From positions 124,001-188,000 of the forward strand of contig NZ_JMKI01000037.1 of assembly GCF_000712295.1 (NCBI RefSeq): a stretch of 64,000 bases of DNA, given 5' to 3'. Positions within the stretch are counted from its first letter, which is position 1. Each line of letters opens with the position of its first letter. Positions 8,071 through 15,459 of the stretch are shown here, piece after piece. The notes beneath the pieces were generated by a model. It was not told the DNA's origin, searched no databases, and saw only the letters and a list, made by a program, of their open reading frames with translations. The stretch comes from Synergistes jonesii. Lineage in GTDB: Bacteria; Synergistota; Synergistia; Synergistales; Synergistaceae. Position numbers and translations under genes: made by a program.

Positions 8071-8609
8071 TTTGGATTTCCCGACTTATACCAGTAATAG
8101 GCCATTACCGTTTTGCCGTCCCGTATTTTTCTTTCGGAAATCATTTTTTCGATCTCGGCCGGCGCGAAGCCGAAGGCTTCGATATATTCGTCGTCGTCCT
8201 GCGGCAGCGGCGACGGAGCCAGCTCCGCCGCGTAGTAGACGTAAATTTTTTCCGTGCAGAAGCCCGGCGAGCTGTAAATTTCCGCGATCTCTTCGAGCCT
8301 GCGCGGCAGAAAGCCTATCTCCTCCCGAAGTTCTCTGGACGCCGCGCCACGTGGCTCTTCGCCGTCCTCGACGATTCCGGCGGGGATCTCAAAAATTTCT
8401 TCGTCTACCGCGTGGCGGTACTGCTTCACGAGCAGTATCCTGCCCTTCTCATCCACCGGCAGTATCGCGACGGCCGGCTTGTGTTCGACCACTTCGCGCG
8501 GCTTGAGCTCGCCCGAGGGGAATTTCACCATATCGACGCGAAGGTTGCCTATATGTCCCTTATAAACGTATTCGGAGCTGATTATGTTGCGCAGCGGATT
8601 TTCGCTCAA
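8067..8609 (-). CDS. Nudix hydrolase, ADP-ribose pyrophosphatase type
   Basis: A 180-aa Nudix protein. The Nudix box is intact at about residues 80-102: GIVEDGEEP, then the REL-REE-IGF core with its metal-binding glutamates. Upstream, the VLLVKQYRHAVD and IFEIPAG segments are typical of ADP-ribose pyrophosphatases (NudF type), which cleave ADP-ribose to AMP and ribose-5-phosphate. The start is a TTG, supported by AGGAGG 9 nt upstream. It overlaps xerD by ATGA and follows fmt closely. Confidence 0.88.
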   Translation of the reverse strand: MSENPLRNIISSEYVYKGHIGNLRVDMVKFPSGELKPREVVEHKPAVAILPVDEKGRILLVKQYRHAVDEEIFEIPAGIVEDGEEPRGAASRELREEIGFLPRRLEEIAEIYSSPGFCTEKIYVYYAAELAPSPLPQDDDEYIEAFGFAPAEIEKMISERKIRDGKTVMAYYWYKSGNPK

Positions 8610-8621
8610 AATCCATGCCTC

Positions 8622-9554
8622 CTATGTGAATTTTTCACCCTTCTCAAGGCGCGCGCCGCGCGCCCAGTCGCCGGCGGGAAGCGTTTTTTTGCCTTCGGGC
8701 TGCACCTCAGTCAGCTTAAGGGCGCCGCGGGCGCAGGAGACGACGGGAAAGCCGCCGACGATCTCGCAGCGGCCGGGCTCGCCGCCGGCGCCTTCGGCCA
8801 CTTCCGAGCCGCGGATGCGCAGCCTTTTGCCGCGCACCGTGCAGAAAACTCCGGGGCTTTCTCCGATTCCGCGTATTTTATCGAATATTTTTTTTGCGCT
8901 TTCCTCGCACCAGTTTACCTTTCCCTCGGATTTATCTATTTTCGGGGCGAAGGACGCCCCTTCCCCGCTCTGGGGCGTGAATCTCCATCCGTCGGCGGGC
9001 ACGTCGCAGATATAGCGAAGCAGCGTCTCGCAGCCGAGTTTCGCGGCCTTTTCGGAAAGCGTGGAGAGCGTGTCCGACGGCGAGATTTCCAGCTCAGGCT
9101 GAGCGAGCAGCGGTCCCGTATCCATTCCCGCGTCAAGACGGAAGATAGAGACGGCGGTCGAAGAGAGCCCGTCCATGATCGCGCGCTGCAGCGGCGCAGA
9201 TCCGCGATACTGCGGCACGCGAGAGGGGTGCACGTTTATGCAGCCGAGGCGCGCCATCGAAAGCACCGGCTCCTTTATCATCTGGCCGAAGTCGATGACG
9301 AGGATCGCGTCGGGCGCGTTCGCTTTGAGCCATTCGACGCGTTCGGCGTCCGTCGAAAGCCTCGCCGTCGTATAGAGCGGAAGCCCGAGGCTGCGCGCCG
9401 CGTCGAAGACGGGTGTGTTCTGCAGCTTCATGCCGCGCCCCGCTTCGCGCGGGACGTTCGTAAGCACCCACAGCGGGCGCGCCCTTTCCGATATCAATTC
9501 GAGGCAGCGGGCTGCGAAGCGCCCCGAGCCCATGAAGCCTACGGAGAGGGGCAT
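8622..9554 (-). CDS. fmt: Methionyl-tRNA formyltransferase
   Basis: Formylates initiator Met-tRNA using 10-formyl-THF. The 310-aa protein has the N-terminal formyltransferase fold with the signature INVHPSRVPQYRGSAPLQRAI (Asn, His and the later Asp of the catalytic set, with MDTGPLLAQ) and a C-terminal OB-like domain. The length fits the family. The start ATG shares one base with the def stop (TAATG), so def and fmt form the usual coupled pair that adds and later removes the formyl group. Confidence 0.95.
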   Translation of the reverse strand: MPLSVGFMGSGRFAARCLELISERARPLWVLTNVPREAGRGMKLQNTPVFDAARSLGLPLYTTARLSTDAERVEWLKANAPDAILVIDFGQMIKEPVLSMARLGCINVHPSRVPQYRGSAPLQRAIMDGLSSTAVSIFRLDAGMDTGPLLAQPELEISPSDTLSTLSEKAAKLGCETLLRYICDVPADGWRFTPQSGEGASFAPKIDKSEGKVNWCEESAKKIFDKIRGIGESPGVFCTVRGKRLRIRGSEVAEGAGGEPGRCEIVGGFPVVSCARGALKLTEVQPEGKKTLPAGDWARGARLEKGEKFT

Positions 9555-10045
9555 TACTCCTCCGCCGCCTTTTTCGACATTTTTTTCTTTAAAAACGCCC
9601 GTTTCATCGGCGAAACGCGGTCAATGAGCAGGCGCCCGTTCAGATGGTCGATCTCGTGGTGGAATACGCAGGCCGTGAAGCCTTCGAGGTCGCGTTCGTA
9701 CTCTTTTCCGTTTTCGTCGAAATATTTCACGGAGATTTTTTCCGGAGAGAGGACTTTTTCGTAAATTCCCGGGAAGCTCAGGCAGCCCTCTTCGCGCGTC
9801 ACTTCGCCCTCTTCCTTAGTGATCACTGGATTGACGAGCACGTTTTTGTCGCCCTGGTAATCTATAACGACTAATTTTTTCGACACCCCGACCTGCGGTG
9901 CAGCGAGGCCGATGCCGTCGCTTGCGTACATGGTCTCGAACATGTCGGCCGCGAGCGCTTGCAAATCCTCGTCAAAATCTTTTACTTCTTCCGTTTCTCT
10001 GCGGAGCGCCGCGTCCGGGTAAATGTATATTTTTCTGACGGCCAC
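9554..10045 (-). CDS. def: Peptide deformylase
   Basis: Removes the formyl group from nascent proteins. The 163-aa enzyme has all three motifs: GIGLAAPQVG (44-53), EGCLSFPG (metal ligand C88) and HHEIDHLNG (metal ligands H130 and H134, catalytic E131). The start is a GTG with GGGAGG upstream. First gene of the def-fmt-nudix-xerD-pnp-pdp run, behind the rpsA terminator. Confidence 0.95.
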   Translation of the reverse strand: MAVRKIYIYPDAALRRETEEVKDFDEDLQALAADMFETMYASDGIGLAAPQVGVSKKLVVIDYQGDKNVLVNPVITKEEGEVTREEGCLSFPGIYEKVLSPEKISVKYFDENGKEYERDLEGFTACVFHHEIDHLNGRLLIDRVSPMKRAFLKKKMSKKAAEE

Positions 10046-10091
10046 TTGCTATGACCTCCCGTTATTATTTCGTCTTCCCATATTTTAACGT

Positions 10092-10123
10092 AAAAAGAGG
10101 CCCCGCTCAATAAGCGGGGCCTC
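10092..10123 (-). terminator. Rho-independent terminator of rpsA
   Basis: An 11-bp perfect GC-rich stem (GAGGCCCCGCT and its complement, 5-nt loop) followed by TTTTTA on the minus strand, between rpsA and def. Confidence 0.92.
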
Positions 10124-10150
10124 GCTTGTTTCTCTGCCGCTCTTAAAAAT

Positions 10151-11743
10151 TTATTCGGATTCTTTCTGCTTGAGCAGGTCGCCGATCGAGAAGTTCATTT
10201 CCTCCTGCGGAAGCGCGCTGTTATGGTTCTCCTGGCGTCTGCGCTCTCCGCCTTCGCGGCGCGGACGGCGCGGACGGTCGTCGTGCTGCCGACGCCCTTC
10301 GCCTACGTCGGCCGGCCTCTCTCCGCGGCGCTCGTCGCGCAGCGGGCGCTCGCGCCTCACGGGCTCTTCGTTAGCGGGGCGGAGGCTCATGCGGATTCTG
10401 CGCTCGCTCGGGTTGACTTCGAGCACGCGGGCTGTGATCTCCTGTCCCTCCGAGAGGACATCTTTCGGGTTCTCGACCCTCTGAGTGGAAAGCTGCGATA
10501 TGTGGATGAGTCCCTCTACACCTTCCTCGAGTTCGACGAACGCGCCAAAGTCCGCGAGGCGGACGACCTTAACGGGAATCTCCGCGTCTTTCGGGTACTT
10601 CTCAACCGCGTTTTTCCAAGGATCGTGGAGCTGCTTGTAGCCCAAGCTGATGCGCTTGCGCTCTTTGTCCGTTTCTATGATCGAAACTTCGACCTTCTGC
10701 CCCTTCTTGAGTACTTCCTTCGGATGTTTGATGCGCGTCCAGCTCAGGTCCCCGATATGGATGAGGCCCTCCACGCCGGGCTCTATTTCAACAAATGCGC
10801 CGAAGTCTGTAAGGTTGGTGACCGTGCCTTCTGTGACCATTCCCGGCGTCCAGCGTTCAGCCGCCGTCGTCCACGGATCTTCAAGCGTCTGGCGGAGCGA
10901 TAGAGAGATTCTGTTGTTCTCCTTGTCGATGCCGATGACCTTTACCTTCACGTGGTCGCCCTTTGATACGATATCTTTGGCCTTAGCGCTGCGCTGCCAG
11001 GAAAGCTCGGTGATGTGGACGAGCCCTTCCATAGCGCCCAGATTGACGAAAACACCGAATGAAGTGATGCTGCTGACGTCCCCCTCAAGTACGTCTCCCT
11101 CGTGGACATGCTCGTAGAAGGCCTGGCGGATTCCCGCAAGCTCCTCTTCGATGAGGCTGCGGCGTGAGAATACGAGACGGCGCTTTCTGCGGTCTTTTTC
11201 AATGAGCTTGACCGGGAACTCCTGATCGACGAGCTTTCCCGGCGCGATGCCGTGCCCCTCCTGCGTAAGGTGTGAAATGGGGATGAAGCCCTCTATGCCG
11301 CAGCAGCTTACGATCAGGCCGCCCTTTACCTTGCGGAGCCCCTTGACCGCGACAGTTTCGTTCTCTTCCGCTTCCTTCTCAAGCTTGTTCCAGCGCTCGT
11401 CGAACTCGCAGCGCCAGCGCGACAGCCCAAGCTGAGAATCCTCGCCTGTGGGCATATTCGTTATCTGTACTCTGACCTTGTCGTCCTTAACGGGCTCCTG
11501 GGTCTCTTCTACGAGCACCCTGTGGGTCCACTCCTTGCGCGGCAGGAAGCCCTCGCATTTGTAGCCCACGTCCACAAGCCAGCCGTCCTCGCGCGCGTCG
11601 ACCACTGTGCCCTCGACAACACTGCCGCGATGGATGTCGCTCATCGCTTCGGTGTACTGCTGCATCATCTCTTCCATTGTTTCTTCTTTTTCCGGTGTTT
11701 CGTTTTCAACTGCTGCGTCTTCTGTGCGAAGCTCGTCGACCAT
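10151..11743 (-). CDS. rpsA: 30S ribosomal protein S1 (S1 RNA-binding domain protein)
   Basis: A 530-aa protein with about five S1/OB-fold repeats: residues about 40-110 (GTVVDAREDGWLVDVGYKCEGFLP), 130-195, 205-280 (SSITSFGVFVNLGAMEGLVH), 290-365 (TNLTDFGAFVEIEPGVEGLIH) and 375-450 (VVRLADFGAFVELEEGVEGLIH). A long Arg/Glu-rich disordered tail follows. S1 holds mRNA on the 30S subunit. The open frame continues upstream into ispH, but AGGAGG lies 9 nt before the ATG at 11743 (MVDELRTED). The ispH-rpsA order is also known in Clostridia, where the two are sometimes fused. Confidence 0.92.
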   Translation of the reverse strand: MVDELRTEDAAVENETPEKEETMEEMMQQYTEAMSDIHRGSVVEGTVVDAREDGWLVDVGYKCEGFLPRKEWTHRVLVEETQEPVKDDKVRVQITNMPTGEDSQLGLSRWRCEFDERWNKLEKEAEENETVAVKGLRKVKGGLIVSCCGIEGFIPISHLTQEGHGIAPGKLVDQEFPVKLIEKDRRKRRLVFSRRSLIEEELAGIRQAFYEHVHEGDVLEGDVSSITSFGVFVNLGAMEGLVHITELSWQRSAKAKDIVSKGDHVKVKVIGIDKENNRISLSLRQTLEDPWTTAAERWTPGMVTEGTVTNLTDFGAFVEIEPGVEGLIHIGDLSWTRIKHPKEVLKKGQKVEVSIIETDKERKRISLGYKQLHDPWKNAVEKYPKDAEIPVKVVRLADFGAFVELEEGVEGLIHISQLSTQRVENPKDVLSEGQEITARVLEVNPSERRIRMSLRPANEEPVRRERPLRDERRGERPADVGEGRRQHDDRPRRPRREGGERRRQENHNSALPQEEMNFSIGDLLKQKESE

Positions 11744-11760
11744 ACCCAACATCCTCCTGC

Positions 11761-12594
11761 TTACATCATCTTTAATTTTTGGATCAGTTCTTTCATCAGC
11801 CAATCGGGAGTGCTGCCTCCCGCGGCTATTCCAATCGCCCTCTTGTCCCGCACCCAGCTCCTTTCCAGTTCCCCTGCATGCTCTATCCAGAGCGTAGGCA
11901 CACCCGAAACTGCGCCTATCTCGGCAAGCTTTCTCGTGTTGGCGCTGTTTTTCCCGCCAAGAACGATTATGCCTTCCGCCTCGCCGGCAAGCCTGCGGAC
12001 AGACTGCTGGCGCGCGAGAGTAGCACGACATATTGTATTATATACCTTTATTTCGGGAGTTGTAGATACAAATCCCGCAACCAGCGCGGCGAATGTTTCG
12101 ACGCGCTGCGTCGTCTGACTCAATATTCCGCAGCGTTTGCCGCGGAACTGCTCCGTTATCTCCGCCGCGCCGGAAAGCACGTGGACCTCCCCGGAGACGC
12201 AGCCCACGATCCCCCTGACTTCGGGGTGGGATACGTCGCCTAATATTATCACGATATACCCCTCTTGGGAAAGAGTTTTCGCCCTTTCCTGCGCATTTTT
12301 TACGAAAGGGCACGTGCCGTCGATTATATTAGCACTCCTTTCGCGCAGCGCGGCAAAAATTTCCGGCGTCACGCCGTGCGCGCGGACAAAGGAGACCGCC
12401 CCTTCCGGAACGCCGCTCGGCTCGTGGACGACGGCGAGGCCGAAGTTTTCCAGGCGCTCTATCTCCTGCGGGTTGTGTATCGGGCTGCCGAGAGCGTAGA
12501 CTCTGCCGAATCTTTTCAGCGCCTCTTCGAGCGTCGTTATCGCGCGCTTCACCCCGAAGCATAGGCCCGTCGGCTCCGCGATTATAATCTTCAC
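11761..12594 (-). CDS. ispH: 4-hydroxy-3-methylbut-2-enyl diphosphate reductase
   Basis: Last step of the MEP isoprenoid pathway: HMBPP to IPP and DMAPP, on a 4Fe-4S cluster. The three cluster cysteines are in place (C12 in PTGLCFGVKRA, C95 in DGTCPFVKNAQ and C189 in VYNTICRAT), as are the substrate histidines in SPIHNP and RAHGV. The frame is open upstream, but the GTG at 12594 starts the protein in the usual place (KIIIAEPTG), overlaps the miaA stop as GTGA, and gives the normal 277 aa. Confidence 0.94.
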   Translation of the reverse strand: MKIIIAEPTGLCFGVKRAITTLEEALKRFGRVYALGSPIHNPQEIERLENFGLAVVHEPSGVPEGAVSFVRAHGVTPEIFAALRERSANIIDGTCPFVKNAQERAKTLSQEGYIVIILGDVSHPEVRGIVGCVSGEVHVLSGAAEITEQFRGKRCGILSQTTQRVETFAALVAGFVSTTPEIKVYNTICRATLARQQSVRRLAGEAEGIIVLGGKNSANTRKLAEIGAVSGVPTLWIEHAGELERSWVRDKRAIGIAAGGSTPDWLMKELIQKLKMM

Positions 12595-13541
12595 TGCGCG
12601 CGCCCCAGATGGCTCAGACAACGCGGCAGCACGTCCTCTACGGCCTTTTCTTTCGGCGTCTCGCCGAAGTCGTACCATATCGCCGGCTCAAAATGCCTGA
12701 ACCACGTCATCTGCCTGCGCGAAAAGGCTTTCGTCGAGCGGATGTCCCCCTCGATCGCCTCGGCAAGCGTGCATTTGCCGCCGAGGTATTCGACGAGTTC
12801 GCGGTAGCCGAAGCCCTGCAGCGCCGGAAGCTCCGGCGAATAGCCGTTGCCGAGGAGCCACTCGACCTCCTCCGGGTAGCCGCTCGCGAACTGCTCCTTT
12901 ACGCGGCGCGCGATATTTTCGTAAAGGGCCGCGCGCTCCCTCGTGAGCCCGATATATAAAATATCCCAAGGCGATTCCATCTTGTTCTGCCGCCCGTACC
13001 ACCACGACGCGCTTTTGCCAGTGATTCGGAAAATCTCAAGCGCGCGCATCGTGCGCACGGGGTCGTTCGGATGAATCTTAGCGCCGGCCTGCGGGTCGAC
13101 CGCGGCGAGCTCGTCGTGCAAAGCCGCAAGCCCCCTCTCGCGTATCTCGCGCCCAAGCTCGGAGCGGACCTCTTCATCCTTCGGCAGAGACTCAGAAAGC
13201 ATCCCCTCAAGGGCGCGGTAATAAAAAGGCGTCCCTCCGATAAGGAGCGGCACGCGCCCGCGAGCGGCGATGCGGCGTGCAGCGTTCAGCGCGTCCGCGG
13301 CAAAATCCGCTGCAGAATAGACCTGGTCCGGGTCCACTACGTCGATAAGGTGGTGGATGATCTTTCGGCGCACTTCGCGCGGCGCCTTGTCGGTGCCTAC
13401 GTCAAGATAGCGGTAGACCTGGCGAGAATCGACCGATATCACCTCCGCTCCGAGCGCGGCGGCGAGCGGGAGGCTGAAATCCGTCTTGCCAACCGCAGTC
13501 GGCCCGATTATCGCAATGGCGGGGATTTTGCCGTTATCCAT
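12591..13541 (-). CDS. miaA: tRNA dimethylallyltransferase
   Basis: Adds dimethylallyl to A37 of tRNAs that read UNN codons, using the DMAPP made by the neighbouring IspH. It has the P-loop GPTAVGKTDFSLPLA, ISVDSRQVYRYLDVGTDKAP, HHLIDVVDPDQVYSAADF, and LIGGTPFYYRALEG with a later RRQMTWFRH segment. From the ATG at 13541 (MDNGKIPAIAIIGPTA) it is 316 aa, the normal size, but no ribosome-binding site precedes this ATG. A small upstream ORF ends 8 nt inside it, so translation may be coupled. The frame stays open to an ATG at 13643, also without a good site. Confidence 0.93.
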   Translation of the reverse strand: MDNGKIPAIAIIGPTAVGKTDFSLPLAAALGAEVISVDSRQVYRYLDVGTDKAPREVRRKIIHHLIDVVDPDQVYSAADFAADALNAARRIAARGRVPLLIGGTPFYYRALEGMLSESLPKDEEVRSELGREIRERGLAALHDELAAVDPQAGAKIHPNDPVRTMRALEIFRITGKSASWWYGRQNKMESPWDILYIGLTRERAALYENIARRVKEQFASGYPEEVEWLLGNGYSPELPALQGFGYRELVEYLGGKCTLAEAIEGDIRSTKAFSRRQMTWFRHFEPAIWYDFGETPKEKAVEDVLPRCLSHLGRAQ

Positions 13542-13668
13542 GGACGGAAGGAATATGCCGCAACCAGTTATCGCCCCGACCGCATCCCATAAGGCGAAAT
13601 GCTCTCCGACGTCCCGCGGGAAAGGAGCGACAGAAGCCCGCATTCTTTAAAATGTCCGCAACAGCCAT
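13534..13668 (-). CDS. Candidate 44-aa leader ORF coupled to miaA
   Basis: An ATG at 13668 with AGGGGG 6 nt upstream opens a 44-codon frame (MAVADILKNAGFCRSF...) that stops at TAA inside the sequence ATGGATAA, overlapping the miaA start by 8 nt. MiaA has no ribosome-binding site of its own, so ribosomes finishing this ORF could restart at miaA. The peptide is Arg-rich and matches no family I know. A -10-like TATGAT lies at 13714-13719. It could instead be chance reading in the 5' UTR. Confidence 0.4.
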   Translation of the reverse strand: MAVADILKNAGFCRSFPAGRRRAFRLMGCGRGDNWLRHIPSVHG

Positions 13669-13743
13669 GATAATCCCCCTGTCCCCGTATCGATCGACCT
13701 GCGTGAAAATTGTATCATAATAGCACGCCGCTTCTTTGTATTT

Positions 13744-15459
13744 TTACCTTTCAAACCATTCGAAGAGTTTTTTGTTTTCTATCAGAAAGACCGTCGGCCT
13801 TCCGTGCGGGCAGGTGTAGGGGGTCTCGCAGCGTTCGAGGCGCGCCAGGAGCTCTTCCGCCTCTTCGCGCTCGAAGCGGCGGCCGAGCTTCACTGCGTCG
13901 CGGCAGGCAAGGCGCGCCATCCTCCACCAGACTTCGCGGTCGCGCTTCGCAGGGTCGCTTTCGGTCTCTATGCCGCGCAGAGCTGAGCGCAGCATGTCTA
14001 TGGGCGAGAGGTGTCCCTTGCCCTTTATCGCCGGCACGGCCGTCACCTTTCCCTCTTTTATCAGAAAGCCGAGCTTTTCGAGCTCTCCTCGGTAGAGCTC
14101 GGCCTCCGCGGCGACCGCCTGAGGCACTTCCTGCGGCAGCGTCAGCTGCTGGAGCGCGGCGTTCTCGCTGAAGGCCGCGCATATCTCTTCGTACAATATC
14201 CTTTCGTGCGCCGCATGCGGGTCGATTATGCAGAGGGCGTCGGGAAAGTCGAATATCAGAAAACCGCGCGCGGACTGCCCTATGTAATTTTTACCCTCTA
14301 TTGTGAACTCTGAAGCGATCGCCGCGCCCTCTGCGCCTGCGGCCGGCGTGAATATATTTTCTACCGCCGCGGGGGAGAGCGGCGTAGCGGCGCGCCAGCG
14401 CTCTTTTTTATAAAAGCTCCACTCCTGCGGCGCGCTCTGCGGCGGGAGGCCTCCCGCGCCGCGCTGCGCGCCGCAGGCTGCGGCCGGCCCGGTATTTATT
14501 GAAAGCCTCTGCGCGAAGAGCGCCTTTGCGCAGTCGTACACCGTTTTGAAGACGTCGCCGCTCCTGCGGAAGCGAATCTCCTCCTTCGTCGGGTGGATGT
14601 TCACGTCGACCTCCTGGGCCGGCAGCTCTATGAGCACGAGCCATTCGCCGTAAGAGGCGGCGTCCTGAGAGACGATCGCCGCGCGCACCGCGGCGTCCTG
14701 CACGCGGCGGCCGTTGACGAAGAGCGTTACCGCGATTCTGCGCGAATCGGGCGCCGGGTTCCACCAGATGCGCACGGACAACGCGCCGCTCTGCGCCTGA
14801 GAGCGGTAGATCCTCGTCTGCCTGCCCCAGCGCCGCAGCAGACATTCGTCGACGCTCTCCGCGTTTCCGTATTCCAATATTTTCCGGTTCTCTTCGGAGA
14901 GGCGGAAAGCGACCTCTGGATGTATCAGCGCGTAGTCGTTCACTATCTGAACGATGCGGCGCAGCTCGGCGGAGGAGGTTTTGAGAAATTTTCGCCGCGC
15001 CGGAAGGTTGAAAAAGAGATCGTCTATCTGCACGCGCGTGCCGCTCTTCGCCGGCGTTTCGCTGTGCAGCGTTATCTCTCCCGCTTCGCAGCGGATGACG
15101 CCGCCGCTTTCCGCGCCGCGCGCCCTGCTGCGGATCTCCATACGCGACACCGCGGCGATGCTCGCCAGCGCTTCGCCGCGATAGCCGAGCGTCGAGATTC
15201 TCTCAAGGTCTTCTATATCGGATATCTTGCTCGTCGCGTAACGCTCGAGCGCGAGCGGGAGCTCTTCGAAGGCGATGCCGCAGCCGTCGTCCTCTATCAC
15301 GAAGGAATTTTTTCCCCCCTGCTCGGTCTGGATGGATATCGAGCGCGCGCCCGCGTCGAGCGAATTCTCTATGAGCTCCTTGGCGAGCGACGATGGGCGT
15401 TCGATCACTTCGCCCGCGGCTATCCTCATAGAAATATCAGCAGCGAGTTTTTTTATCAT
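13744..15459 (-). CDS. mutL: DNA mismatch repair protein MutL
   Basis: The 571-aa protein has the GHKL ATPase domain (ELIENSLDAG at 28-37, DDGCGI, TSKI, GYRGEALASI), the transducer domain (FVNGRRVQD, then NIHPTKEEIRFR) and a C-terminal dimerisation/endonuclease domain. The endonuclease metal motif DxHAxxExxxxE is present as DPHAAHERILYE, with ACRDAVK and CPHGRP later, so this looks like a nicking MutL as expected for bacteria without MutH. The start ATG overlaps the mutS stop as ATGA. The open frame reaches 15921, but that part is a shadow of mutS. Confidence 0.95.
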   Translation of the reverse strand: MIKKLAADISMRIAAGEVIERPSSLAKELIENSLDAGARSISIQTEQGGKNSFVIEDDGCGIAFEELPLALERYATSKISDIEDLERISTLGYRGEALASIAAVSRMEIRSRARGAESGGVIRCEAGEITLHSETPAKSGTRVQIDDLFFNLPARRKFLKTSSAELRRIVQIVNDYALIHPEVAFRLSEENRKILEYGNAESVDECLLRRWGRQTRIYRSQAQSGALSVRIWWNPAPDSRRIAVTLFVNGRRVQDAAVRAAIVSQDAASYGEWLVLIELPAQEVDVNIHPTKEEIRFRRSGDVFKTVYDCAKALFAQRLSINTGPAAACGAQRGAGGLPPQSAPQEWSFYKKERWRAATPLSPAAVENIFTPAAGAEGAAIASEFTIEGKNYIGQSARGFLIFDFPDALCIIDPHAAHERILYEEICAAFSENAALQQLTLPQEVPQAVAAEAELYRGELEKLGFLIKEGKVTAVPAIKGKGHLSPIDMLRSALRGIETESDPAKRDREVWWRMARLACRDAVKLGRRFEREEAEELLARLERCETPYTCPHGRPTVFLIENKKLFEWFER

